DNA of 23,166 bases from IMG/VR virus record IMGVR_UViG_3300048930_000244, positions 1 to 23,166 of that record. One strand, 5' to 3'. Source of the stretch: a virus. Shown here piece after piece: positions 4,188 to 12,078 of the stretch (its first letter is position 1; every line of letters starts with the position of its first letter). A model generated the notes under the pieces. That model made no database searches. It saw only the letters and a list, made by a program, of their open reading frames with translations, and was not told the DNA's origin. The translations under genes were made by a program, and so were the position numbers.

Positions 4188-5664
4188 GTACGGCACCCTC
4201 CGCAACTTCGACAACCCGACATTCGGCGATCGCCTGGCTCTCACGTCGCGGCTGCTCAACCGGCCCTATATCCCGTGGCAGCAGTACGTCGCCGACGTGA
4301 TGGGCGAGGTCGACGCGAACACCGGCATCCGGGTGTTCCGCGAGGGGCTCGTCACCCTGATGCGCCAGGGCGGGAAGACGTCGTTCGTCGTCAGCTTCAA
4401 GTCGCACCGGGCGATCGACTGCACGCGGCCGCAGGTGATCCAGTTCGCCGCGCAGGACGGCATCGAGGCGAAGAAGAAGTGGCTGCAGCACGCGAAGCTC
4501 ATCAAGCGCACCGCGCTCGGCACGAGGCTCATCGACGGGACGCCGATCACTTCGAACGGCAAGGAGATCCTCGAGTGGGACACCGGGTCGACTGAGGTCC
4601 CTCTCTCCGGCTCCGAGGGGTCCGGCCACGGTGACACTCTCGACCTCGGCGTGATCACCGAGGCGTTCGCGCACAAGGACTCCCGGTACATCGACACGAT
4701 GCTGCCGGCCATGAACAACAACCCCGACGGGCAGCTGCTCATCGAGTCCACCCAGGGCACCGCCGCGTCGATCTACCTCAACGACCTGACCCAGGAGTAC
4801 CGGGCCCGGATGGAGGCAGACCCCGCCGAGCTCCGCGCCTCCCGCATCGCGTTCTTCGAGTGGTCCTTCGCGGACGACGACGACATCGGCTCCGTCGACA
4901 CGTGGCGCCGGCGCATCCCGCAGCTCGGCCACCTCATGCGCGTCGAGGAGGTCGAGCACGCCTGGCGGAACGCGACCACGCCCAAGAAGATCCGCGCGTT
5001 CAAGCGCGGCTTCGGGAACGTCGCCGACCTCGGCGCCGGCGAAGGCTCCGTCTTCGACGAGACGATGTGGGAGCAGTCGCAGACCACCGAGCAGATCGTC
5101 GGGGCGAGGGCCCTCACCGTCGACGCGACTCCCGAACGCAGCTGGGCGAGCATCGCGTGGGCCGGGATCAACACCGTCGGCGACATGCAATCCGAGCTGA
5201 TCAAGCACGAACGCGGCATGCACTGGGTCGTTCCCGAGGTCGGCGGCATCCTCGACCGCAACCCGAAGATGCCGCGCCGCGTGTACTGCGTGCCCGGCGG
5301 TCAGGCGGTCACGCTCGAAGCGGAGTTCACCCGTGCCGGGATCGAGCTGATCATCCTCACCCGCTCCGACTACGCCGGCGCGGCCGGCCAGTACTACGCC
5401 GGATGCGGAGACGCCGACGAGCTCACCCAGGACGAGGACGAGCGCTCGCCCAAGATCTACCACACCGCCGCGGCCGGCCAAGCTCCGCTGCACGTCGCGA
5501 TCGGCGGCGCCGTGTGGACAAAGACCGCAGCCCCGAAGGTCTGGGACTCTCTCCGGTCGACCACCGTCATATCGCCGCTCGTCGCCTGCTCGATCGCCCC
5601 GTGGGCGTTCGAGCTCGAGGTCGACCGCCAGCCGGTCAGCGACATCCTCCAGACGATCGGCTGA
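4114..5664 (+). CDS. terL: Terminase large subunit (packaging ATPase/nuclease)
   Basis: ATG 4114 has AAGGAGGG six bases upstream and overlaps terS by 74 bases; in-frame starts further upstream lack an SD. The 516-residue product packages DNA into the prohead using ATP and cuts it. Visible motifs: the adenine-side segment FNNP-like YIPWQQYV (~52-59), Walker A RQGGKTS (84-90), Walker B TLDLGVITEAF (175-185; TEA replaces the usual DEA, E183 catalytic), and coupling motif LLIESTQG (208-215). The nuclease half begins with a strand bearing D337 (ALTVDATP). Further acidic segments follow (AGCGDADELTQDED) and the HTAAAGQAPLHVAI stretch common to HK97-type TerL proteins of siphoviruses. Length is typical for the family. 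The identification is firm. Confidence 0.95.
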   Translation: MARRSRSSSSKQALGLPSYLDVAPRYGTLRNFDNPTFGDRLALTSRLLNRPYIPWQQYVADVMGEVDANTGIRVFREGLVTLMRQGGKTSFVVSFKSHRAIDCTRPQVIQFAAQDGIEAKKKWLQHAKLIKRTALGTRLIDGTPITSNGKEILEWDTGSTEVPLSGSEGSGHGDTLDLGVITEAFAHKDSRYIDTMLPAMNNNPDGQLLIESTQGTAASIYLNDLTQEYRARMEADPAELRASRIAFFEWSFADDDDIGSVDTWRRRIPQLGHLMRVEEVEHAWRNATTPKKIRAFKRGFGNVADLGAGEGSVFDETMWEQSQTTEQIVGARALTVDATPERSWASIAWAGINTVGDMQSELIKHERGMHWVVPEVGGILDRNPKMPRRVYCVPGGQAVTLEAEFTRAGIELIILTRSDYAGAAGQYYAGCGDADELTQDEDERSPKIYHTAAAGQAPLHVAIGGAVWTKTAAPKVWDSLRSTTVISPLVACSIAPWAFELEVDRQPVSDILQTIG

Positions 5665-5684
5665 CCCTGAAGGAGAACCCCGCC

Positions 5685-5837
5685 ATGCGAGCTGTCACCA
5701 CCCTCCTCGAGATCGTCGGCCTGCTGCTGATCGTCGCCGGCATCTACCTCGCCTTCGGCCTCGCGGTCGCTCTGGTCGTCGCCGGCGTGCTCGTGATCGC
5801 GTCGTCGTTCCTGCTCGTCCGTGGGGGTCTCAAGTGA
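5685..5837 (+). CDS. Small membrane protein between terL and portal
   Basis: ATG 5685 lies behind GAAGGAGA in a leader (TGACCCTGAAGGAGA) that is also found word for word before the capsid gene. The 50-residue product is almost wholly hydrophobic. It has two predicted membrane helices (about residues 5-24 and 26-46) separated by a short G/A turn, ending in RGGLK at the likely cytoplasmic face. Its stop overlaps the portal GTG (GTGA). Short two-helix proteins at this place are common in actinophages and have no assigned role. A holin or superinfection role is conceivable but not shown by the sequence. Confidence 0.75.
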   Translation: MRAVTTLLEIVGLLLIVAGIYLAFGLAVALVVAGVLVIASSFLLVRGGLK

Positions 5838-6991
5838 GCTTCATGTTCAAGCGGGACGCGAACGTCTCGTCGCTGATCCCCTCCCGTGTGGGCTGGCGGC
5901 GTTCGTCGACGAAGAAGTCCGCGCTCGCCCACGACGCCGCGTGGGCGTGCGTCCGGCTCCGCGGCGACCTGATCTCCACCCTCCCGATCGACACCTACCG
6001 GAAGTCCCCGTTCGGTCAGATCGAGGTCCCGAAGCCGCCCGTTCTCGTCGAGCCGGGCGGATCGCAGGTCCGCATCATCGAGTGGCTGTACTCCTCACAG
6101 ACCGACCTCGACACCGTCGGGAACACGTTCGGGAAGATCATCGAGGTCGACGCGCTCGGCAAGCCCGCACGCATCGACCTCGTGCCCCGCGAAGAGGTGA
6201 CGGTCCAGTCCGTCAAGGGCGAGATCACCTACTACTTCGGGGGGAAGAAGCAGGACCCCGACAAGGTCTGGCACGAGCGACAGTTCACTACCTCCGGTGT
6301 CGTCGTCGGGCTCTCGCCAGTGGCGTACGCGGCGCTTGCGATGCAGCAGCACACCGCGGCGCAGGAGTTCGCCTCGGCCTGGTACGGCGGCGGCCTCGTG
6401 CCGCTGAGCCACCTGAAGTACTCGGCAGAAAAGGTCCCGCCCAAGGAGTCCGAAGCGATCAAGGCCCGCCACCTGCTCGCGATCGAGAACGGCGAACCGT
6501 TCGTCACGGGCAAGGACTGGGAATACAAGCCCATCGACGTGGCCGCCGCGCAGGCGAACTTCATCACCGCGATGCAGTTCAGCGACATCCAGATGTGTCG
6601 CTTCTACGGCGTGCCCGGCGACCTGATCGACGCGAACGTGTCGGGCGGGTCGATCACCTACGCGAACATCACCCAGCGGAACCTGCAGCTGCTCGTGATG
6701 AACCTCGGACCAGCGATCATCCGCCGCGAGGACTCGCTTTCCGCGATCCTCGCGAGGCCCCGATTCGTCAAGCTCAACAGCGACGCGCTGCTGCGCATGG
6801 ACCCCGAGACCGTCGCGAAGATGCTCGGCCAGCAGGTCAAGGACCGCATCATCGCCCCCTCGGAGGCACGCGCGCTCCTCAACCGTGCACCGTTCACCCC
6901 GGAGCAGATCGACGAGTTCGCCGTCCTGTTCCCCGCCCAGTACGCCAAGAACACCGCCGAGCGCCAGCTCGAATACACGATCGGACCCTGA
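5834..6991 (+). CDS. Portal protein
   Basis: GTG 5834 overlaps the upstream stop (GTGA). The 385-residue product matches the HK97-type portal family (Phage_portal, PF04860). It has the N-terminal AWACVRLRGDLISTLPIDTYR strand-helix, the clip/stem-region pattern, and the C-terminal VSGGSITYANITQRN...LQLLVMNLGP segment that is highly typical. It continues with KLNSDALLRMDPETVAKMLG and the APSEARALLNRAPFTPEQID tail that binds the head vertex region. Portal forms the dodecameric ring through which DNA is packaged and to which the connector proteins dock. The order terL-portal-protease-capsid is as expected. The length is slightly short of the ~400-430 usual but no domain is visibly missing. Confidence 0.93.
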   Translation: MSFMFKRDANVSSLIPSRVGWRRSSTKKSALAHDAAWACVRLRGDLISTLPIDTYRKSPFGQIEVPKPPVLVEPGGSQVRIIEWLYSSQTDLDTVGNTFGKIIEVDALGKPARIDLVPREEVTVQSVKGEITYYFGGKKQDPDKVWHERQFTTSGVVVGLSPVAYAALAMQQHTAAQEFASAWYGGGLVPLSHLKYSAEKVPPKESEAIKARHLLAIENGEPFVTGKDWEYKPIDVAAAQANFITAMQFSDIQMCRFYGVPGDLIDANVSGGSITYANITQRNLQLLVMNLGPAIIRREDSLSAILARPRFVKLNSDALLRMDPETVAKMLGQQVKDRIIAPSEARALLNRAPFTPEQIDEFAVLFPAQYAKNTAERQLEYTIGP

Positions 6992-6992
6992 C

Positions 6993-7763
6993 ATGCTCAC
7001 CATCGCAGCAGACGTCGCCGGCCGCCGCGCGGCGTGCACCGCCAACCCCTCCGTCATCCCCTCCGGTGATGCACGCTCGCAGGACAACGGCATCAGCTTC
7101 CGCGCGGACTTCCGCGCTCAGCTCGTCGAGCACGACGGGAAGAACTTCCACGAGCTCACCGGGTACGCGTCCACCGTCGAGCAGCCCTACGAGATGTACG
7201 ACATGTTCGGGCCCTACACCGAGGTCATCGACCGCGGCGCGTTCGACAAGACCCTCGCGGCCGCGCCCGACGTGTCGTTCCTCGTGAACCACCGTGGCCT
7301 GTCGATGGCGCGCACCAAGTCCGGCACGCTCACCCTCTCCGCGGACGACACCGGCCTGCTGTCGAGGTCGCTGCTCAACCCGGAGCGCACCGACGTCCGC
7401 GACCTGGTGCTCGCCATCGAGGACCGCACGATCGACGAGATGTCGTTCGCGTTCCGCATCGTCCGCGGGCAGTGGTCCCCGGACTACATGGAGTACCGGA
7501 TCCTCGAGGTCAACCTCGAGCGCGGTGACGTGTCGGCCGTGAACTACGGGGCCAACCCGTTCACGTCGATCAGCGCCCGCGCGAAGAGCGCGATCGCCGC
7601 GGTCGAGGATCTGCCGATGCCCATCCTCCGGGCGCTTGTCGCCCGCGGAGAGGAGCGGCTCCTCGGCGTCGGAGACAACACCGCCGACACCACCATCGTC
7701 GAGGACACGCCCGACGGCATGAGCTACGCCGAGGCGGCGCTCATGCTCGAGCTGCAGTCCTGA
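6993..7763 (+). CDS. HK97-type prohead protease (peptidase family S78)
   Basis: ATG 6993 starts one base after the portal stop and yields 256 residues. The core FRADF...HELTGYASTVEQPYEMYDMFG...EVIDRGAFDKTL is a strong S78 (PF04586) match. The catalytic His is H100 in FLVNHRG and the Ser is S151 in RTIDEMSFAFR. The ERGDVSAVNYGANPFTS strand follows, as in family members. The enzyme cleaves the capsid protein's N-terminal delta domain and itself during maturation. Residues 1-30 look disordered and ~205-256 form an acidic tail, possibly the self-cleaved or scaffold-binding segments. The capsid gene directly downstream carries an N-terminal coiled coil that would be its substrate. Confidence 0.93.
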   Translation: MLTIAADVAGRRAACTANPSVIPSGDARSQDNGISFRADFRAQLVEHDGKNFHELTGYASTVEQPYEMYDMFGPYTEVIDRGAFDKTLAAAPDVSFLVNHRGLSMARTKSGTLTLSADDTGLLSRSLLNPERTDVRDLVLAIEDRTIDEMSFAFRIVRGQWSPDYMEYRILEVNLERGDVSAVNYGANPFTSISARAKSAIAAVEDLPMPILRALVARGEERLLGVGDNTADTTIVEDTPDGMSYAEAALMLELQS

Positions 7764-7774
7764 CCCCCTGAACC

Positions 7775-7797
7775 CCTCCCGCCGTCCGGCAGGGAGG
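7775..7797 (+). terminator. Hairpin after the protease gene
   Basis: CCTCCC-GCC (7775-7783) pairs with GGC-A-GGGAGG (7788-7797) across GTCC, with one bulged A. It lies in the 127-bp gap between protease and capsid genes. No T-tract follows. It may be a partial terminator, an mRNA-processing site or a stabilising stem helping set the higher capsid expression. Confidence 0.4.
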
Positions 7798-7890
7798 TCC
7801 ACCGCGCACGCTCGACCCGACGCAGAAGACTGACGGTCGATCGCCAGATGAGCGACGCAACGCGCACCCACGTGACCCTGAAGGAGAGTC

Positions 7891-9291
7891 ATGAACTTCG
7901 ACCAGCTCATCGCCCAGCTCAACGCGCGGCGAGCATCCATCCAGGCGCAGATCGCCGAGCTCGGCACGGAGGGCGAGGGTATCCTCGCCGCCGCCCGCGC
8001 CGACAACCAGCGCGCCCTCACCGACCAGGAGCAGGCCCGCTCGCTCGAGATCGTCGGCCAGCGGGGCTCGCTGCGTGAGCAGCTCGCCACCGTCGACACC
8101 GACCTGGCGGCCGTGAACGCCGAGCGCGCCGCCGACGCGGCCGCCACCGCGGCCGCCGAGCAGCGCACCGTGATCCAGCAGGCCGACGCCGGCCGAGTGA
8201 TCAGCGAGGCGCGCACGTACAACGTGGGCAACGACCGTCGCGGTCGCAACTTCGCGCTCGACGTCGCCCGCCAGTTCCTGTTCAACGACATGCAGGCCGC
8301 CGAGCGGCTGCAGCGTCACATGCAGGAGGAGCGCGTCGAGCGCGGCGGCGAGATCCAGGAGCGTGCCGCTGGCACGGGTGCCTTCACTGGCCTCGTCGTC
8401 CCGCAGTACCTCGTGGACCAGTTCGCGCCGCTCGCACGCGCCGGCCGCCCGTTCGCGGACGCGGCACGTCACCACGACCTGCCCGACCAGGGCATGACCG
8501 TGTACCTCGGCAAGGCGACCACCGGGACGACCTCGGGGAACCAGTCGTCGGAGAACGCGGCCGTGTCGGAGCAGGACTTCGACGACACCCTGCTGACCAT
8601 CCCGGTCCGCACGGGTGCCGGCTCGCAGACGCTGTCGCGCCAGTCGGTCGAGCGTGGCGTCGGTGTCGAGGACACCGTCGTCGAGGACCTCATCGGCGCG
8701 TACAACGTGAACATCGACTCCACGATGCTCAACGTCTCGACGAACGGCCTCACCAACGTCGCCACGGCGATCGCCTACACCGACGCCTCGCCGACGGCAG
8801 CCGAGCTGTACCCGAAGCTGCTTGCCGGTCCGGCCGCCGTCGAGGCGGCGCTGCTCGCGGCGGCGCTCGGCGACACCATCGTCGTGATGCACTCGCGTCG
8901 CTGGTACTGGCTGCAGTCGCAGCTCACGTCCACCTGGCCGCTGTTCGGCCAGCCGGGCGCGGCCGCGCAGCAGGCGGGCGTGAACTACGGCGAGCGGTAC
9001 GGCGCCGGGTTCCGCGGCATCCTGCCCTCGGGCACGCCGGTCATCGTCGACAACAACATCGCGACGAACCTCGGCGCCGGCACCAACGAGGACGAGATCT
9101 ACTTCGTGGCTCAGTCGGAGGCCCACCTGTGGGAGGACCCGGACGCGCCGGTGCTGATCCGTGCGGAGCAGCCCGCCGCGAAGAACCTCGGGGTCAACCT
9201 CGTGGTCTACGGGTACTACGCGTTCGAGCTGACGCGTCGCGCCCACGCCCAGAAGGTGGGCGGCACCGGCCTGGTGACGCCGACGTTCTGA
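7891..9291 (+). CDS. Major capsid protein (HK97 fold) with fused N-terminal delta domain
   Basis: ATG 7891 has AAGGAGAG close upstream. The 466-residue product begins with ~90 residues of coiled coil (LIAQLNARRASIQAQIAELG...REQLATVDTDLAAVNAERAA), the scaffold-like delta domain. A basic linker and an N-arm follow (~120-160). The HK97 core starts around GTGAFTGLVVPQYLVDQFAP, with P-domain and A-domain features (TDASPTAAELYPKLL, VVMHSRRWYWLQSQL, GFRGILPSGTPVIVDNNI, EDEIYFVAQSEAHLWEDP). Protease cleavage in HK97-like phages removes the delta domain; the site here is probably in the 140-165 linker. Shells of 5-fold pentamers and hexamers are assembled from it. The gene is followed by a perfect hairpin. 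Confidence 0.93.
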   Translation: MNFDQLIAQLNARRASIQAQIAELGTEGEGILAAARADNQRALTDQEQARSLEIVGQRGSLREQLATVDTDLAAVNAERAADAAATAAAEQRTVIQQADAGRVISEARTYNVGNDRRGRNFALDVARQFLFNDMQAAERLQRHMQEERVERGGEIQERAAGTGAFTGLVVPQYLVDQFAPLARAGRPFADAARHHDLPDQGMTVYLGKATTGTTSGNQSSENAAVSEQDFDDTLLTIPVRTGAGSQTLSRQSVERGVGVEDTVVEDLIGAYNVNIDSTMLNVSTNGLTNVATAIAYTDASPTAAELYPKLLAGPAAVEAALLAAALGDTIVVMHSRRWYWLQSQLTSTWPLFGQPGAAAQQAGVNYGERYGAGFRGILPSGTPVIVDNNIATNLGAGTNEDEIYFVAQSEAHLWEDPDAPVLIRAEQPAAKNLGVNLVVYGYYAFELTRRAHAQKVGGTGLVTPTF

Positions 9292-9301
9292 CCCGCTGAA
9301 C

Positions 9302-9341
9302 CGATCGGGGGCGAGTAGCCCCGCGCGCTCGCCCCCGATCG
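9302..9341 (+). terminator. Perfect 14-bp inverted repeat after capsid gene
   Basis: CGATCGGGGGCGAG (9302-9315) and CTCGCCCCCGATCG (9328-9341) are exact reverse complements with a 12-base loop, ten bases after the capsid stop. No T-tract follows, but such GC-rich stems often end or attenuate transcription, or protect upstream mRNA from 3' decay. This is where high capsid expression would be separated from lower connector expression. Confidence 0.65.
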
Positions 9342-9366
9342 CCAGCCCGACCCGAAGGAGAGTGTC

Positions 9367-9594
9367 GTGACCGACGCCAAGCAGTACATCGAGGCGCTCG
9401 AGATCGAGCGCGAAGGCTACGTCCTCCGCGGCCTGCACGACCGCGTGAAGCAGGTCGACGAGCAGATCAAGGTCTGGGAGAAGCGCGCGGCCGCCGACAA
9501 GCGCAAGGCCGCCGAATCCGACGCCCCCGCGGACGCAGCCGCCACCCCGGACCAGACGGACACCGCAGAGCGCAAGCCGCGCTCCCGCCGGTAG
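9367..9594 (+). CDS. Small Lys/Glu-rich coiled-coil protein
   Basis: GTG 9367 follows GAAGGAGAG. The 75-residue product is charged and helical in its first half (AKQYIEALEIEREGYVLRGL, then DRVKQVDEQIKVWEKRAAAD). It ends in an Ala/Pro/Asp- then Arg-rich tail (KPRSRR). Small proteins like this commonly sit directly after the capsid gene in actinophages, where they are usually annotated as hypothetical or as a head-associated protein. The sequence gives no direct evidence for decoration or DNA binding. The next gene starts 15 bases downstream behind an AGGAGGA SD. Confidence 0.75.
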   Translation: MTDAKQYIEALEIEREGYVLRGLHDRVKQVDEQIKVWEKRAAADKRKAAESDAPADAAATPDQTDTAERKPRSRR

Positions 9595-9609
9595 CAGGAG
9601 GAGGACGGT

Positions 9610-10410
9610 ATGCCCATCGATCTCGGCACGACCACCACCGTCGAGTGGAACCGCGGCGCAGACGCCACCGGGCATACCGTCACCCTCACCGTCACCCGCC
9701 CGGACGGCACCACCAGCACCCCCACGGTCGCCGGGGCCGCGGGCGTGTTCACCGCCGACGTGCCTGGCTCGCTGCCCGGCCGCTACCTGCTCACCTGGAC
9801 GGACACCAGCGACACCGTCAAGGCGACCGACACGCTCGAGGTGTGGCCCGCCGACCCGCGCTTCATCATCAGCGGCGCCGACGCGATCGCTGCCCTCGGA
9901 TGGAACGCCGCCACCACCGCCGCCAAGGGCGACAGCCTCCGCCTGTACATCGCCACCGCCACGGCCGTCATCGAGGACATCGTCGGCGCCGTGCTCATCC
10001 GCACCGTCGAGCAGTACGCCGACGGCGGCCGCACGGGCGTCGCCCTCTGGGAGCGGCCATCCGAGATCACCTCGGTGGTCGTCGACGGCACCGCCTGGGC
10101 CGACTACGTCGCGAACCTGAACGCCGGCATCGTGTACGCCAGCAAGCACGGCGCACAGTTCCCGTCCGGCCGCCAGAACATCGTCATCACATACCAGGCC
10201 GGCGCCGCGGAGATCCCACCGAACATTCAGCTCGCCGCGCGCGAGCTCGTCCGCCACCTTTGGCAGGTCGGCCAGCAGGTGCCCGCTCAGCCAGGCCCGA
10301 CGGGCGACTACTCGCAGCAGCCGATGGGCATGACCCCGTCCGGGTTCGCCGTCCCCAAGCGGGTGCTCGAGCTCTGCCGCCCCAACCACGCCCTCCCCGG
10401 GATCGCCTGA
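9610..10410 (+). CDS. Head-to-tail adaptor with N-terminal Ig-like domain
   Basis: ATG 9610 has AGGAGGA upstream. The 266-residue product has two parts. Residues ~1-75 form a beta-rich Ig-like domain (GHTVTLTVTRPDGTTSTPTV, GRYLLTWTDTSD). Residues ~85-266 are helical and match the phage head-tail adaptor pattern of gp6/gp15-like connectors: a bundle with LGWNAATT...LRLYIATATAVIEDIVGAVL, a beta hairpin with YADGGRTGVALWERPSEITSVVVDG, then IVITYQAGAAEIPPNIQLAARELVRHLWQ. The final helix pair (VPKRVLELCRP) and length fit. It docks under the portal. The Ig-like fusion is an addition to the compact adaptor core. Its stop and the next start share a base (TGATG). Confidence 0.82.
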   Translation: MPIDLGTTTTVEWNRGADATGHTVTLTVTRPDGTTSTPTVAGAAGVFTADVPGSLPGRYLLTWTDTSDTVKATDTLEVWPADPRFIISGADAIAALGWNAATTAAKGDSLRLYIATATAVIEDIVGAVLIRTVEQYADGGRTGVALWERPSEITSVVVDGTAWADYVANLNAGIVYASKHGAQFPSGRQNIVITYQAGAAEIPPNIQLAARELVRHLWQVGQQVPAQPGPTGDYSQQPMGMTPSGFAVPKRVLELCRPNHALPGIA

Positions 10411-10877
10411 TGGCCGGCATTCGAGACCGCACCGCGGTCTATGCCCTCAAGAAGGGCCTCTTCGACCTGGCATCCGAGCTCTGGGCGACCTCGAACCCCG
10501 AGTTCGTGCAGTCGTGGGGGCCGCTCGCCAACCGGCCCGACGAGTTCGCGCAGTGGCTCGACGGGTCCAGCGAGCAGGCCGCAGCCGCCCTCGGCACGAA
10601 CCGATCCCGCGACGAGGACGTCACCGTCGCCGTCGAGATGTACTGCATCCGCCGCGGCGAGGTCGACACCGCCCGCGAAGCCGAGGAGTACGTGTTCGAC
10701 CGGCTCGGCGAGCTCGAACGCCACATCCGGGTCGACCACCCCACCGTGGGCGGCGTCGCACTGTGGTGCTTCATGTCCCGCGTCGCGAACGACACCGTCG
10801 ACGCCCGACCCCGCTACGACGGCCACCTCGCCGGCGTCCGCGCCGAGTTCACCGCCCGCATCCGCATCACCGGCTGA
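10410..10877 (+). CDS. Tail terminator / connector protein (probable)
   Basis: ATG 10410 overlaps the previous stop (TGATG). The 155-residue product places a helix (AVYALKKGLFDLASELWA), then a strand-rich segment with DVTVAVEMYCIRRG, a helix EAEEYVFDRLGELERHIRVD, and VGGVALWCFMSRV. It closes with LAGVRAEFTARIRITG, the edge-strand motif common in lambda gpU-like tail terminators. The position between adaptor and tail tube also fits; terminators cap the growing tail tube and bind the head-side connector. An alternative is a head-tail stopper, which has a different beta-barrel. I favour the terminator with moderate certainty. Confidence 0.62.
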   Translation: MAGIRDRTAVYALKKGLFDLASELWATSNPEFVQSWGPLANRPDEFAQWLDGSSEQAAAALGTNRSRDEDVTVAVEMYCIRRGEVDTAREAEEYVFDRLGELERHIRVDHPTVGGVALWCFMSRVANDTVDARPRYDGHLAGVRAEFTARIRITG

Positions 10878-10888
10878 AGGAGCCCCCG

Positions 10889-11056
10889 ATGACGAAGAAG
10901 CTCATCCACCGCTCGCCGCTCGGCGCGCTCGAGATCCCCGAGGTCCTCGGCGCACCGCTGCCCGGTGAGCCGTTCGACGTCCCCGACGACATCGCGGCCT
11001 CCCTGCTCGAGCAGGACGACCTCTACCAGCTGGCACCCAAGGAGACGAAGAAGTGA
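10889..11056 (+). CDS. Small hypothetical protein before tail tube gene
   Basis: ATG 10889 follows GAAGGAGCC. The 55-residue product, KKLIHRSPLGALEIPEVLG then PGEPFDVPDDIAASLLEQDD and LYQLAPKETKK, has a beta-hairpin followed by a short helix. This resembles the tiny N-terminal-like domain (G-x-x-F-x-V-P-x-x-x-A-x-x-L) found at this site in other phage tail operons. It ends in a GTGA overlap with the tail tube gene, so it is translationally tied to it. No function is established; a small tail-tube accessory or completion role is possible. Confidence 0.7.
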   Translation: MTKKLIHRSPLGALEIPEVLGAPLPGEPFDVPDDIAASLLEQDDLYQLAPKETKK

Positions 11057-12078
11057 CGATCCAGGCAGACTGCAGCATCGGCTTCAAGAAGGAGACCACC
11101 TACGGCACTGCTGTCACGGTGGACCGCTTCCTCGAGTTCACGAGCGAGACGCTGAACTACGACCGCGAGTACTACCAGGGCGCCGGCCTCCGCCCCGGCT
11201 CACGCCTCGCCCGCTCCGGTCGCCGCGTCCTGGTCAAGGATGGCGGCGCCGGCGACATCGAGCTCGAGGTCCCCGCGAAGGGACTCGGCACCTTCCTCGA
11301 GGCGCTGCTCGGCACCGCCGGATCCGCGAACGTCTCGGGCGCGCTGTACCAGCAGCTGTTCACCCTGCAGAAGACCGACTACCTGCCGAGCCTCACGATC
11401 CAGAAGGGCATCCCCAGGCTCGGCGCAGACACCGTCGACCCGATCACGTTCAAGGGCTGCACGAACACCAGCTTCGAGATCTCCGCGTCGAACAACGACG
11501 TGCTCAAGCTGAAGACGTCGTGGCACGCCCGCGAGGTCGACACCTCGGTCGCCTACGCCACCCCGTCCTACGCCGCTGCTCCGGTCGAGCTGTTCAGCTT
11601 CATCGGTGCGTCGCTCGTCGTCGGCGGCAGCGTCACCGTCCCCACCACCACGGCGCTGGCCTCCGGTGGCACCGCGGTCGCGAACGTGCGCGACTTCTCG
11701 GTCGCGGTCGACCAGGGCGGCGACGACAACGGGTGGAACATCGGCGGCGCCGGCAAGCGTTCGCGGCGCGCCGCGGTCGGGCTCGCCGAGGTCACCGGCA
11801 AGCTCACCGCCGAGTACGACGCCACCTCGTTCCGCGACGCAGTCCGCGACAACAGTGCGCTCGCGCTCGTCGCGACGTTCGCCGCGGCGACGGACATCAC
11901 GGCCAGCAACAAGCCCACGTTCCAGATCGTCATCCCCGACATCCGGTTCGAGGGCGAGCTGCCCAAGTCCAACGGCGGCGACGTCATCACCCAGTCGATG
12001 GAGTTCACCGGCTTCGACGGCCTCGTCGCCGCACACGCCCTGTACATCGCGACCCGCACCGCAGACACGGCGCTCTGA
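11053..12078 (+). CDS. Major tail (tube) protein
   Basis: GTG 11053 overlaps the previous stop. The 341-residue product opens ADCSIGFKKETTYGTAVTVD, the usual start of Gram-positive siphovirus tail tube proteins. A beta-rich core follows: GAGDIELEVPAKGLGTFLEALLG, LPSLTIQKGIPR, FKGCTNTSFEISASNNDVLKL, DVDQGG-like DFSVAVDQGGDD. The latter half repeats this pattern (NKPTFQIVIPDIRFEGELP, VITQSMEFTGFDG), consistent with the tandem beta sandwiches of tube proteins that hexamerise into rings. Length is long for a single-domain tube protein, compatible with a two-domain form. Position before gp10-like and chaperone genes is typical. Confidence 0.88.
   Translation: MTIQADCSIGFKKETTYGTAVTVDRFLEFTSETLNYDREYYQGAGLRPGSRLARSGRRVLVKDGGAGDIELEVPAKGLGTFLEALLGTAGSANVSGALYQQLFTLQKTDYLPSLTIQKGIPRLGADTVDPITFKGCTNTSFEISASNNDVLKLKTSWHAREVDTSVAYATPSYAAAPVELFSFIGASLVVGGSVTVPTTTALASGGTAVANVRDFSVAVDQGGDDNGWNIGGAGKRSRRAAVGLAEVTGKLTAEYDATSFRDAVRDNSALALVATFAAATDITASNKPTFQIVIPDIRFEGELPKSNGGDVITQSMEFTGFDGLVAAHALYIATRTADTAL

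Noticed and set aside
4126-5493. A 455-codon - strand open frame opposite terL
   Set aside because: Pure shadow of the terL codon bias; no motif, no SD, and it covers the Walker and nuclease coding regions.
5834-5996. Portal frame read from 5821 as a longer protein in the overlapping frame
   Set aside because: That 488-codon frame is Arg/Pro/Ala-rich without any domain. The portal motifs lie only in the frame of GTG 5834, which is coupled to the previous stop.
7848-8078. ATG at 7848 upstream of capsid in another frame
   Set aside because: Runs into the capsid gene in a shadow frame and has no SD; the AAGGAGAG lies in front of ATG 7891 instead.
7741-10389. An 882-codon open frame on the - strand across capsid, adaptor and neighbouring genes
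   Set aside because: It runs antisense to convincingly identified capsid and connector genes. Its composition (Gly/Val/Arg/Asp/Leu-rich, few motifs) is that expected from the complement of GC-rich codons. Long antisense frames are common in such DNA.
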